From assembly GCA_963730585.1 (NCBI GenBank), contig CAVSSL010000005.1:1-64000 (forward strand): a stretch of DNA of 64,000 bases, in the 5' to 3' direction. A program made the translations under genes and the position numbers. This DNA is from Pedococcus_A sp963730585 (lineage in GTDB: Bacteria; Actinomycetota; Actinomycetes; Actinomycetales; Dermatophilaceae). Below are positions 28,273-36,574 of this stretch, one piece after another (positions within the stretch are counted from its first letter, which is position 1; the number at the start of each line of letters is the position of its first letter). The notes under the pieces are model-generated. The model was not told where the DNA came from. It saw nothing but the letters and a program-made list of their open reading frames with translations, and did no database searches.

Positions 28273-29153
28273 ACGACCAGATCGTCCTCCAAGGCATCTC
28301 TGCCAAGGGCTTCCACGGCGTCCTCGACTTCGAGAAGCGCGACGGCCAGACCTTCGTCGTCGACATCGTCATGGACGTCGACCTCGCCCCGGCCGGCGCG
28401 AGCGACGACCTCGCCGACACGGTGAACTACGCCGAGGTGGCCGGTGACGTCGTCGGCATCATCGAGGGCGAACCGCTCGACCTCATCGAGGCCGTGGCCG
28501 AGCGCATCGCCACCGCCGTGCTGACCCGACCGCTGGTCGAGGCCGTCGAGGTGGTCGTGCACAAGCCGCAGGCCCCGGTCGGCCACCCCTTCACCGACGT
28601 GCAGGTCCGCGTGCGACGCGAGCGGCAAACCCCCGTGGTGGTCGCCCTCGGATCCAACGTCGGCGAGTCCTTCGAGACGCTGCACCACGCCGTGGTCGCC
28701 CTGCTCGGCGCGGTCGACATCGACGCGGTGTCTCCCGTGGTGGAGACGGACCCTGTCGGCGGACCGGACCAGCCGGCATACCTGAACGCCGTGGTCGTGG
28801 GCACCACGTCGGCGTCCCCACGGGCGCTGCTGCGGTTCCTGCACGACGTCGAGCACGCCCACGGCCGCACCCGGGAGGTGCGGTGGGGGCCGCGCACCCT
28901 CGACCTCGACCTGGTCCAGTACGGCGACCCAGCCTTCAACACCGACGTGCAGATGCACGACCCGGCGCTGACGCTGCCGCACCCGCGAGCCCACGAGCGG
29001 GCGTTCGTGCTCGTGCCGTGGCTGCAAGCCGACCCGGAGGCCACCCTGCGGGTCGAAGGCGGGGTGCGGCGGGTCGCCGACCTCGTCGCGGAGATGGACA
29101 CCTCCGGTGTGCGGCCGGGACCGGAAGGCGACCTCTTGGACGACGCATGGTGA
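28269..29153 (+). CDS. folBK: FolB-FolK fusion: dihydroneopterin aldolase / HPPK
   Basis: The 294-residue bifunctional protein has a FolB domain (residues 1 to about 118; LQGISAKGFHGVLDFEKRDG, typical aldolase start). A FolK domain (about 121-290) follows, with ALGSNVG, the HHAVVALL segment and RWGPRTLDLDLVQYG. Together these catalyse two successive steps, dihydroneopterin to 6-hydroxymethyl-dihydropterin and then its pyrophosphorylation. In M. tuberculosis folB and folK are separate neighbouring genes, so this is a fusion of adjacent genes. GTG start within the folP stop. Confidence 0.93.
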   Translation: MNDQIVLQGISAKGFHGVLDFEKRDGQTFVVDIVMDVDLAPAGASDDLADTVNYAEVAGDVVGIIEGEPLDLIEAVAERIATAVLTRPLVEAVEVVVHKPQAPVGHPFTDVQVRVRRERQTPVVVALGSNVGESFETLHHAVVALLGAVDIDAVSPVVETDPVGGPDQPAYLNAVVVGTTSASPRALLRFLHDVEHAHGRTREVRWGPRTLDLDLVQYGDPAFNTDVQMHDPALTLPHPRAHERAFVLVPWLQADPEATLRVEGGVRRVADLVAEMDTSGVRPGPEGDLLDDAW

Positions 29154-29641
29154 ACGAAGGGCGCGGGCTGCGGATCTCGCACCTGGTCGGCGTCGCCCTC
29201 GTCGTGGGCGCGCTTTCGTGGATGGGCTGGAGCGTCTACCTGTCACGCGGCAACCTGCTGCCGCCGTCGACGTGGATCTCGTCGATCATCCTGGTCGTCA
29301 CCGCGGCGCTGGTCTTCGCGGCGGGGCTGCCGGTGCGGCGCTTCCTCCGGGGTCGGGCCACCCGGTCGCTCAGCCCGATCCGGGCCGCACGCACCCTCGT
29401 GCTCGCCCAGGCGGCCGCGCTCACGGGCGCTGGCGTCCTCGGCTTCTACGCGGCCCAGGTGTTCCTGCTGCTGCCTGACATCGACCTGCCGTCCCAACGC
29501 ACGCTGTTCTGGCGGCTGCTCGCGCTGTGCGCCGGTGCGCTGCTGCTGGCGGCCGCGGGCATGGCGACCCAGCGGATGTGCCGCATCGAGCCCCGCGACG
29601 AGGACGAGGACCGCAGCCGCGAGGACGAGGAGCGTCGGTAG
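29147..29641 (+). CDS. DUF3180 membrane protein
   Basis: The 164-residue protein has four hydrophobic helices (LVGVALVVGALSWMGWSVYL, ISSIILVVTAALVFAAGL, a helix around LAQAAALTGAGVLGFYAAQVF, and LLALCAGALLLAAAGMA). It ends in a very acidic/basic tail. It matches the DUF3180 family, which follows folK in many actinobacteria (Rv3605c in M. tuberculosis). Function is unknown. The ATG overlaps the end of folBK, and a GTG three bases later is possible. Its last 196 bases overlap, on the opposite strand, the unusual tail of the HNH gene. Confidence 0.85.
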   Translation: MVNEGRGLRISHLVGVALVVGALSWMGWSVYLSRGNLLPPSTWISSIILVVTAALVFAAGLPVRRFLRGRATRSLSPIRAARTLVLAQAAALTGAGVLGFYAAQVFLLLPDIDLPSQRTLFWRLLALCAGALLLAAAGMATQRMCRIEPRDEDEDRSREDEERR

Positions 29642-31638
29642 GCGACGACGTCAGGCGCGCCTCCGCGGAGCGTGCCACCGCGGGGCGCGCTACGGGCAAG
29701 CCGGTGCGCGGTCGACCATCCGCACTCCGCTTCGCTCCGTGCTCCCGCCAGTCCCAGCCAGCCCGCGCACCGGCTTGCCCTTCGCGCGGACTCACTCCCG
29801 CCAGTCCGCGCGCCCGGTCCTTCCTGCGCGCTTCCGTCCCCACTCCTGGGCGTGCACGTCAGGCAGCCAGGGCAATCAGGTGTTCGACGTGTCTGCTCCA
29901 ACGCAGAATCCGGCTGGCGGGCAGTCTGCTCGGGGAGGTGCTGGTCGAGGTCTTGCCAGTCGGGTGGGGCGTCTGGGGTGTGGCCGGTGTCGGGTGGGTC
30001 GTCGGGCAGGTGGTGCTCGGCGAGGGTGAGGTCGGCCAGGGACATCCCCGGTGGCAGGCCGGGGTACCAGCCGCGGCGCAGGTGGTGGGCCGTCTCGGGG
30101 TCGGGGTGGTCGGGCAGGGTGAGCTCGTCGCGGAGGTCGTGGGGTCGGGGGTGGGTGGTCCAGGTCCGGCCGTCGGGGGCGGTCCAGGTGACGGTGCCGT
30201 CGGCGGCGAGGGTGGGTTTCCAGCCGCCGTGGTGTTTGAAGAGGTGGTGGGTGCGGCACAGGCTGATGAGGTTGGTGTGCTCGGTCGGCCCGGTCGGGTG
30301 GGGCACCACGTGGTCGGTGTCGGTGCGGGCGGCCGGGGTGGCGCAGCCGGGGAACCGGCACGACCCGTCGCGGGCGCGGACCCGGCGCCGGGTGGAGGCG
30401 CTGGGCCGGTAGGCCTTCGGGTCCTGGGCGATCGAGCCGTCCGGGTCGAGCCGGGCCAGGCGGATCACGATGTCAGGGTCGGCCAGCAGCTGCGCGATGG
30501 TCTCGGGGAGGAGGGCGCCGTGGCGGGGGTCGTCGACCTGCCCGGGGATGATCCACGACACCGCACCCTCGCTGGCCACCGCATCGTCGGAGGTCGAGGT
30601 TGTCTGCGGTTCGGTGAGGGTCGCGGCGACAGGGCTCAACTGCCCCAATGGCCCTCTGGTGTGGCCGGGCGTGTTCTGGGCAGGCAGCACCGGGATGAGC
30701 AGCTCGACCACGGTCTTGACCTCGGCGTTGCCGAGGACGAGGTCGGCCAGCGCGTCGGCGCGGTGCCCGTCGATGCCGGTGCCGGGGTGGGCCTTGGCGT
30801 ACTGGCCGGCGAGGGCGTCGACCGCGGCCGCCATCTGCTGGGAGACCTCGCTGGGCAGGTGCGCGGTCCAGGTCGCCATCCCGGGGTGGTGCCGGTTCGG
30901 ACGCACCACGACGGTGCGCTGGTCGCGGGCCAGACCGGCCGCGCGGGCGCCGCTGTCCGGGTCGAGGGCGCGGGCGATCCGGGCCGCGCGACGGGCGAAC
31001 TGGGCCCGGCTCATCGCCTTGACCTCCTCCGAGACGAGGGTGATCTCACCGGTGACCGGGTCCACCGTGGTCTCGAGGACCAGGGCCTCGAAGCGGGGCC
31101 ACAGGTCGGCGTCCACGCTCTGGGCGGCCTCGGCGACCGCGTCGGCGCGGGGCTGGTCGAGGTCGCCGTCCCACAGCGCCTGGTGGGTCGACTCGGTGGT
31201 GCACACCAGGCGCCGGTCGGCCTCCAACCGCCGCTGCACCGTACGGGTCGAGCAGTGCAACCCCGGCGCGAGCATCGAGGCGACGAACCCGTGCAGCTCC
31301 GGCCCCGGATGCGCCGGCACGCTGCCGACCACACCAAAGGCCTCGCCCCGTGCAGCGAACGTCTCCGCCGCCGCCTCGGCGCGCTGACGCTGCTCGTGAG
31401 CCCGTCGCTGCAGGTCCTCATCAACGTGGGAGGCCAAAGTGTCCATCGCCAACGCCCGCCGCCCATTGAAGGCCGACATGACCCGGTCGCACGCCAGCAC
31501 GTACCCCTCGGCGTCCTCCGCCGACAGAGCCGCGACCTCCCGCTGCGACAGGGACGCCACCGCCACCATCAGGTCACGCGGGTCGGCGCACGCGACGGCA
31601 GTCGGGCTGAACACCTGTCCCGCTGCCCCATCCGACAT
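29446..31638 (-). CDS. DUF222/HNH endonuclease (13E12 family), SOS-controlled
   Basis: This is a 730-residue open frame. Residues 1 to about 390 form a helical DUF222 domain. An HNH nuclease domain follows (about 395-460, with CRFPGCATPAARTDTDHVV and LISLCRTHHLFKHHGG). These are the 13E12-repeat proteins of mycobacteria. The ATG at 31638 follows AGGGGGA. The tail after about residue 575 is Arg/Ser/Ala-rich and runs 196 bases antisense into DUF3180, so the natural end may be near 29.9 kb or the tail may have been lengthened by an indel. A perfect LexA box lies just upstream. Confidence 0.8.
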   Translation of the reverse strand: MSDGAAGQVFSPTAVACADPRDLMVAVASLSQREVAALSAEDAEGYVLACDRVMSAFNGRRALAMDTLASHVDEDLQRRAHEQRQRAEAAAETFAARGEAFGVVGSVPAHPGPELHGFVASMLAPGLHCSTRTVQRRLEADRRLVCTTESTHQALWDGDLDQPRADAVAEAAQSVDADLWPRFEALVLETTVDPVTGEITLVSEEVKAMSRAQFARRAARIARALDPDSGARAAGLARDQRTVVVRPNRHHPGMATWTAHLPSEVSQQMAAAVDALAGQYAKAHPGTGIDGHRADALADLVLGNAEVKTVVELLIPVLPAQNTPGHTRGPLGQLSPVAATLTEPQTTSTSDDAVASEGAVSWIIPGQVDDPRHGALLPETIAQLLADPDIVIRLARLDPDGSIAQDPKAYRPSASTRRRVRARDGSCRFPGCATPAARTDTDHVVPHPTGPTEHTNLISLCRTHHLFKHHGGWKPTLAADGTVTWTAPDGRTWTTHPRPHDLRDELTLPDHPDPETAHHLRRGWYPGLPPGMSLADLTLAEHHLPDDPPDTGHTPDAPPDWQDLDQHLPEQTARQPDSALEQTRRTPDCPGCLTCTPRSGDGSAQEGPGARTGGSESARRASRCAGWLGLAGARSEAECGWSTAHRLARSAPRGGTLRGGAPDVVAYRRSSSSRLRSSSSSRGSMRHIRWVAMPAAASSSAPAHSASSRQNSVRWDGRSMSGSSRNTWAA
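29694..29780. repeat. long inverted repeat
   Basis: Seventeen-base perfect arms (29694-29710 and 29764-29780; arm sequence begins GGGCAAGCCGGTGCGCG) flank a 53-base loop containing smaller pairings. It lies in the overlap-prone zone between the DUF3180 and HNH genes. It could be a terminator for both or the scar of an insertion. Confidence 0.7.
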
Positions 31639-31652
31639 TGAATCCCCCTGAT

Positions 31653-31668
31653 TCGAACGTATGTTCGA
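31653..31668. promoter_or_regulatory. LexA (SOS) box
   Basis: TCGAAC-GTAT-GTTCGA is a perfect match to the actinobacterial LexA consensus TCGAACRNRYGTTCGA. It sits 15 bases before the HNH start codon, directly beside a TATACT -10 element, so bound LexA would block transcription of the HNH gene. Confidence 0.85.
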
Positions 31669-31673
31669 GTATA
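31668..31673 (-). promoter_or_regulatory. -10 element of the HNH gene
   Basis: The minus strand reads TATACT here, the best -10 hexamer in the window. It abuts and partly overlaps the LexA box, giving a transcription start inside the operator. Confidence 0.6.
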
Positions 31674-31762
31674 CCTCAGAAGTGGAGTGGGGGGAAGTGT
31701 TTGGGTGGGCGAATATGCCTGGCGCAGAGGCACTTCCGTCGGTTCGACTGCACAATCGACGC

Positions 31763-32367
31763 ATGACGGCGGGGGAGCAGGCGATCTCGGTGGTGCCGGC
31801 GAACGAGGTGGCGTGGGAGGACCTGCAGAAGGTCTTCGGCACGAAGGGTCCTGCGTCGCGTTGTCAGTGCCAGCGCTACCGGCTACACCGTCGCGAGTCC
31901 TTCGGCTCCTTCCCCGTGGAAGAGCGTGCCTCCCGCCTGCGCGAGCAGACCGACTGCGGCCACCCTGCCTCGGGCACGACCAGCGGCCTCGTCGCCTGGC
32001 TGGACGGGGAGCCGGTCGGCTGGTGCGCGGTGGCGCCGCGGGCGGCATACGAGGGCTTGGTCCGCAACCAGCGCGTCCCGTGGGAGGGGCGCAACGAGGA
32101 CAAGGAGACGAAGGCGTCTGGGCCATCACCTGCGTGCTGACCCGCGCGGGGTTCCGCAGACGCGGCGTCGGCCGCGCGCTGGCCGTGGCTGCCGTGGAGC
32201 ACGCTCGCACGCAGGGTGCCCGCGCTGTCGAGGCCTACCCGATCACCACCAAGGACGTCATCAGCGAGGAGCTGCACGTCGGAACGGTGGGCATGTTCGC
32301 CGGCGCTGGCCTCGTCGAGGTGAGCGCGCCGACCGTGCGACGGGTCGTGATGCGCGTCGACCTCTGA
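31763..32367 (+). pseudogene. GNAT-family acetyltransferase, frameshifted
   Basis: From the ATG at 31763 the first frame encodes VFGTKGPASRCQCQRY through GEPVGWCAVAPRAAYEGL to GRNEDKE and then stops at 32140. The GNAT acetyl-CoA-binding part (VWAITCVLTRAGFRRRGVGR, then AVEAYPI) is in another frame and ends at 32367. One indel at about 32100-32118 would restore a protein of about 200 residues like the small GNATs common in actinobacteria. Either it is a decayed gene or the base call is wrong. It neighbours the inserted HNH gene. Confidence 0.75.
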
Positions 32368-32375
32368 CGGCAGCG

Positions 32376-33548
32376 CTACTTGTCGACGTCTCCCACGACG
32401 AAGAACATCGAGCCGAGGATCGCCACCATGTCGGCGATGAGGTTGCCCGGCAGCACTTCGCCGAGCACCGCGATGTTGTTGAACGACGCCGAGCGCAGCT
32501 TGAGGCGCCACGGCGTCTTCTCCCCGCGGGAGACGAGGTAGTAGCCGTTGAGCCCCAACGGGTTCTCGGTGGCGGTGTAGAGGTCGCCCTCGGGCACCTT
32601 GAGCACCTTCGGCAGCCGCACGTTGACCGGTCCCTGCGGCAGCGAGCGAAGCCGGTCGAGGCAGGCGTCGGCGAGGTCGAGGCTGACGTGCACCTGCTCG
32701 AGCAGCACCTCGAGGCGCGCCAGGCAGTCGCCGGCCGTGCGGGTGACCACGCGGCCCGGGCCGCCCGGCCCGAAAAGCTCGCCATAGGCGAGGTAGGGCT
32801 CGTCGCGCCGCAGGTCGAGGTCGACCCCCGAGGCGCGTGCAATCGGACCCGAAACCCCATACGCCGCAATCATTTCCGGCGCCAGCACCCCAACCCCGCG
32901 CGTGCGGGCCTCCAGGATCTCGTTGCCCACGATGAGCGACTCGAGGTCCGGCAGCCGCGCGCGGACGGCGCGCACGGCATACGAGACGCGCTCGAGCCAG
33001 CCCGCCGGGAGGTCCTCCTTGAGCCCGCCGACCCGGTTGAACATGTAGTGCATCCGGCCTCCGGAGGCCTCCTCCATCACCGCCTGGAGCTCCTCGCGCT
33101 CACGGAACGCGTAGAACACCGGGGTGATCGCGCCGAGCTCGAGCGGGTAGGAGCCGAGGAACATCAGGTGGTTGAGCACCCGGTTCAGCTCGGCGAGCAG
33201 GGTGCGCGCCCAGACCGCCCGCTCGGGCACCTCCATGCCGAGCATCCGCTCGACGCCCAGCACCACGCCGAGCTCGTTGGAGAACGCCGACAGCCAGTCG
33301 TGCCGGTTGGCCAGCACCACGATCTGGCGGTAGTCGCGCACCTCGAACAGCTTCTCGGCGCCGCGGTGCATGTAGCCGACGATCGGCTCGGCCGAGACGA
33401 TGCGCTCGCCGTCGACGACGATGCGCAGCCGGAGCACGCCGTGGGTCGCGGGGTGCTGCGGCCCGATGTTGAGCACCATGTCGGCGGTGGCGAGGCCGCC
33501 CGCGCCCATGCCGACGGTGAGCTCACGCTGCCCGGCCGACGAGGTCAT
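32376..33548 (-). CDS. nuoD: orphan NuoD-like (49-kDa) complex I subunit
   Basis: The 390-residue protein resembles NADH-quinone oxidoreductase subunit D. It keeps the quinone-site segment NIGPQHPATHGVLR (27-40) and YMHRGAEKL (59-67). No other nuo genes are nearby, so this is an extra copy outside the main operon; Streptomyces coelicolor has a comparable second NuoD. The ATG at 33548 has CAGGAT six bases before it. It may join complex I in place of the main NuoD or work in a different complex. Arg62 aligns with the residue methylated by NDUFAF7 in mammals, and a related methyltransferase gene lies at 35532-36527. Confidence 0.85.
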   Translation of the reverse strand: MTSSAGQRELTVGMGAGGLATADMVLNIGPQHPATHGVLRLRIVVDGERIVSAEPIVGYMHRGAEKLFEVRDYRQIVVLANRHDWLSAFSNELGVVLGVERMLGMEVPERAVWARTLLAELNRVLNHLMFLGSYPLELGAITPVFYAFREREELQAVMEEASGGRMHYMFNRVGGLKEDLPAGWLERVSYAVRAVRARLPDLESLIVGNEILEARTRGVGVLAPEMIAAYGVSGPIARASGVDLDLRRDEPYLAYGELFGPGGPGRVVTRTAGDCLARLEVLLEQVHVSLDLADACLDRLRSLPQGPVNVRLPKVLKVPEGDLYTATENPLGLNGYYLVSRGEKTPWRLKLRSASFNNIAVLGEVLPGNLIADMVAILGSMFFVVGDVDK

Positions 33549-33633
33549 GCCGCCATCCTGCCCCATCCGGTGCAGGGACGTGGGTATGCCGCGTGGCCGG
33601 CTCCGCGCGGCCGGCTCCGCGCCGCTGGCTCCG

Positions 33634-34212
33634 TCAGTCGGGGCAGCCGGGCAGGTTGTCGACGGCGACGGCGCGGCCCTGGTCGTCGAGGCGCACCAGC
33701 ACGAGGTTCTCGCCCTGGGCCAGGCCGGCCATCTCCTTCACGGTGGCCGACCGGGTCTGCTGCGGCTCACCCTCCTTGACGCAGTGGTGGTAGAGCACCC
33801 GCGCGTCCTCGGTCACGGGGACCTTGTAGGTGAGCTTGTCGTTCTGGTTCGTGTAGGGCCTGCCCTTGAACGGCGCCAGCGGCACGCCGTCGCGGGCGAG
33901 CTTGGCGTCGTCGAGGCCCTTCCAGGTCCACCGGTCGAGGACGAGCACCTCGGTGTCGCCGACGGTGTCGAGGCGGCTGACGGTGCCGAAGTCGTAGCCG
34001 CGTCCCACCACGTCGCTCTTCGGCTCGGTCGGCTGCGCCGGCTCCTTCTTCTTCGGCGTCTCCTGCCCCGGTGCCGTGACGGTGGGGGTCACCGTCACGG
34101 TGACCGGTCCTCCGGCCCCAGCCGAGGAGTCACCGCACGCCGACAGCGCCAGGGCAGCCGGGACGACGGCGAGGAGGATCATCTGCAGGCGAGCGGTCTT
34201 CTGCCGGGTCAT
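33634..34212 (-). CDS. putative lipoprotein of unknown function
   Basis: The 192-residue protein has a lipoprotein signal peptide with lipobox LSAC (Cys26), then a Val/Thr/Pro-rich linker (about 35-60). A globular domain of about 125 residues follows (DFGTVSRLDTVGDTEVLVLDRW and a short VLYHHCV segment). It should be anchored on the outer face of the membrane. I do not recognise the domain. It shares the strand of the NuoD-like gene 85 bases downstream and is divergent from the P450 gene. Confidence 0.75.
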   Translation of the reverse strand: MTRQKTARLQMILLAVVPAALALSACGDSSAGAGGPVTVTVTPTVTAPGQETPKKKEPAQPTEPKSDVVGRGYDFGTVSRLDTVGDTEVLVLDRWTWKGLDDAKLARDGVPLAPFKGRPYTNQNDKLTYKVPVTEDARVLYHHCVKEGEPQQTRSATVKEMAGLAQGENLVLVRLDDQGRAVAVDNLPGCPD

Positions 34213-34312
34213 GGGACGGTGGTCCTTGATGTCGGGTGCAGGGCGTCGGGGGTGCAGCAGCCGTCCAGTCTGCCGTCGTCCCGGACCTGCGACAAAACGG
34301 ACAGCGGTGGGG

Positions 34313-34318
34313 CAGGCT
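34313..34318 (+). promoter_or_regulatory. -10-like hexamer of the P450 gene
   Basis: CAGGCT ends six bases before the GTG at 34325. It is weaker than the TANNNT elements but has the same geometry, which decides the start. Confidence 0.35.
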
Positions 34319-34324
34319 TCGACT

Positions 34325-35548
34325 GTGGTCTCCCCAGCCGTCGACGCCGCCGACCTCCTCGACCTCACCGACCCCGCTGTCGTCGCCGACCCCTACCCCC
34401 ACCTGGCCCGGCTGCGCGAGGTCGCACCGGTGGCGTGGCACAGCGGTCTCGGCACCTGGCTCGCCACGAGCCACGAGGCCTGCGGGGCGGTGCTGCGCGA
34501 CCGGCGGCTGGGGCGGGTCTTCCGGCCGCGCACCCCGGAGTCGGAGTGGGAGACCTTCAACTGGCTCCACGCCGACTCCATCCTCGACAGCGAGCCGCCC
34601 AAGCACACCCGCCTGCGCCGGCTGGTCTCCGGTGCGTTCGGCCGCGGGCACGTCGCCCGGCTGGCGCCGCGCATCGAGGAGCTGGCCGCCCAGCTGCTCG
34701 ACGAGGCAGCGCCGGCGGGGAGCGGCGAGCCCTTCGACGTCCTCGCCGGCTACGCCGAGCCGCTGCCGGTGCTGGTGATCGCCGAGCTGCTGGGTGTGCC
34801 CGAGGCCGACCGTGAGCCGCTGCGGCCGTGGTCGCAGGCGATCGTGAAGATGTACGAGGTCGACCGCACCGCCGAGCAGGAGGTCGAGGCGCGCCGGGCC
34901 AGTGCCGAGTTCTCCGCCTACGTCGAGGAGCTCGCCGCCGACCGCGCCCGGCACCCGGGCGACGACCTGCTCACCGACCTCGTGCAGGCGCGCGACGGCA
35001 GCGACCGGCTCTCGGCCCACGAGCTGGTGGCCACCGCGGTGCTGCTGCTCAACGCGGGGCACGAGGCCAGCGTCAACGGCTTCGGCAACGGCCTGCACTC
35101 GTTCCTCACCGCGGACCGGCGACCCCATGGCGAGGTGCGCGTCGACGTCGACGACCCGGCGGCCGTCGAGCGGCTGGCGGAGGAGTTCCTGCGCCACGAC
35201 TCGCCCCTGCACCTCTTCGAGCGCACCGCCAAGGAACCGGCGGACGTCGCCGGCATCCACCTCGAGCCCGGCCAGAAGGTGGCGGCCCTCCTCGGCGCGG
35301 CGAACCGGGACCCCGCCGTGTTCGCCGACCCCGACCGCTTCGACCCGGGGCGCGACCCCAACCCGCACCTGGCCTTCGGCGCCGGCATCCACTTCTGCAT
35401 CGGCGCGCCCCTGGCCAGGCTCGAGCTGCAGATCTCGCTGCGCACCCTGCTGCGCCGCTTCCCGCAGCTCGAGGTGGTCGAGGCGCAGCGGCGGCCCACG
35501 TTCGTGCTGCGGGGGTTCGAGCGGCTGGTGGTCAGCCCACGCGCTTGA
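34325..35548 (+). CDS. cytochrome P450
   Basis: The 407-residue soluble bacterial P450 has the haem-binding motif FGAGIHFCIGAPLAR (Cys358 is the thiolate ligand). Its I-helix segment LLNAGHEASVN has Glu-Ala in place of the usual Glu-Thr. The ExxR motif is in EEFLR. The GHEAS form lacks the threonine used for proton delivery, so oxygen activation may be altered. No ferredoxin, reductase or biosynthetic cluster is adjacent, so the substrate is unknown. I chose the GTG at 34325. Its 3' end overlaps the convergent methyltransferase gene by 17 bases. Confidence 0.9.
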   Translation: MVSPAVDAADLLDLTDPAVVADPYPHLARLREVAPVAWHSGLGTWLATSHEACGAVLRDRRLGRVFRPRTPESEWETFNWLHADSILDSEPPKHTRLRRLVSGAFGRGHVARLAPRIEELAAQLLDEAAPAGSGEPFDVLAGYAEPLPVLVIAELLGVPEADREPLRPWSQAIVKMYEVDRTAEQEVEARRASAEFSAYVEELAADRARHPGDDLLTDLVQARDGSDRLSAHELVATAVLLLNAGHEASVNGFGNGLHSFLTADRRPHGEVRVDVDDPAAVERLAEEFLRHDSPLHLFERTAKEPADVAGIHLEPGQKVAALLGAANRDPAVFADPDRFDPGRDPNPHLAFGAGIHFCIGAPLARLELQISLRTLLRRFPQLEVVEAQRRPTFVLRGFERLVVSPRA

Positions 35549-36527
35549 TGGCCCACCAGAAGTCGCCGAAGCCGCCCCGCGCGGTCAGCGACGCCGCCGC
35601 GGAGGCGTGCGACAGGGCCCGCAGGTAGGCGGCCGGGTCGTCGGCGGCGAGCTGGCGCGGCGGCGGTGCGCCCTGCACGCCCAGGCCGCGCAGGGCGGTG
35701 CGCTGGTCGACGAGCTCGTCGTGGTCGAGGCTGTCCATCGCCACGTGCGCGGTGAGGTCGCACGTGCCGTCCGGCACGGGGTCGACGACCGTGCCCTCCC
35801 GGTATGCCGTGAGGGTGCCTTCCGCTGGCCGCTCGCCCCCGCGGTGGCCGTAGTCCACCGCCACCGCGACGCCGGAGCGCAGCCGTTGGAGGAGGTCGGA
35901 CCACGCCCCGTCACGGCTGCTGCCGACCTCGACGCGGTCGCCCGGCTCGGTGGCGCGCCAGTGGCTCCTCACCCAGTCCCGGTCGACGTCGGCGACCTCG
36001 TCGCCGACCGACTCCTCACCGCTGTCGGGGTCGACGAGCACCTCGCGGAGCCGGCCTTCGGCGTCGACCTGCGCGATGGTGCAGGGCACCACGTCGAGCC
36101 ACTCGTGGGCCACGACGAGGGTGGCGTCGAGCCGGTCGAGCGCGTCAGGCAGGGACGCACCTCCAGGCGACACCAGCCAGTCGACGTCGTGCGGCAGGCC
36201 CTTCGGCCGACCGACGACGTCCACACCGGTCAGGGCCACCTCGTGGTCGAGGTGGCGCAGCTGGGTCAGCAGCTCGCCGCGACCGCACCCCACGTCGACG
36301 ATGCGGCCGCATCCCTCGTCCTCGGCGAGCTGCAGCAGGGCGCCGGCCAGCACCGGCCCGAGCGGGCCGTGGGTGGCGGTGGTGAAGTGACCGGCGGGTC
36401 CGGACGTCGAGCGGTAGAAGCCCGAAGGCCCGTAGAGCGCACGCTGCCACGCCTCCCGCCACGGCACCCCCGCCGACATCCCACCCACGGCGTCACCGTA
36501 GTCGGCAGCAGCCCGGCCGTGCGTCAT
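35532..36527 (-). CDS. MidA/NDUFAF7-family SAM-dependent methyltransferase
   Basis: The 331-residue protein fits the DUF185 methyltransferase family. Features are the N-terminal LYGPSGFYRSTSGPAGHFTT segment (31-50), SAM motif I VDVGCGRGELL (77-87), VVAHEWLDVVP in the active-site region, and a C-terminal Rossmann half with VAVDYGHRG. The eukaryotic member NDUFAF7 dimethylates an arginine of the complex I 49-kDa subunit during assembly. An orphan NuoD-like gene with that arginine conserved lies 2 kb away on the same strand. Substrate assignment is inference. TACGCC lies six bases before the ATG. Confidence 0.8.
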   Translation of the reverse strand: MTHGRAAADYGDAVGGMSAGVPWREAWQRALYGPSGFYRSTSGPAGHFTTATHGPLGPVLAGALLQLAEDEGCGRIVDVGCGRGELLTQLRHLDHEVALTGVDVVGRPKGLPHDVDWLVSPGGASLPDALDRLDATLVVAHEWLDVVPCTIAQVDAEGRLREVLVDPDSGEESVGDEVADVDRDWVRSHWRATEPGDRVEVGSSRDGAWSDLLQRLRSGVAVAVDYGHRGGERPAEGTLTAYREGTVVDPVPDGTCDLTAHVAMDSLDHDELVDQRTALRGLGVQGAPPPRQLAADDPAAYLRALSHASAAASLTARGGFGDFWWAIKRVG

Positions 36528-36562
36528 CCGGGCGGCGTAGATCGGCGGTGCGGCCCGCGCGG

Positions 36563-36568
36563 TACGGT
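36563..36568 (+). promoter_or_regulatory. -10 hexamer, leaderless promoter of the pan/nad operon
   Basis: TACGGT ends six bases before the GTG at 36575. It is divergent from the methyltransferase promoter. Confidence 0.5.
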
Positions 36569-36574
36569 GCCGCC

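Noticed and set aside
29446..32367. Prophage or anti-phage defence island around the HNH nuclease
   Set aside because: No integrase, capsid, restriction or toxin-antitoxin genes accompany it; it fits the 13E12 family instead.
32376..33548. Part of a complete nuo operon
   Set aside because: No other complex I subunit is encoded on either side.
34325..35548. Secondary-metabolite cluster around the P450
   Set aside because: No core synthase, tailoring partner, regulator or transporter lies nearby; neighbours are a lipoprotein, NuoD and a methyltransferase.
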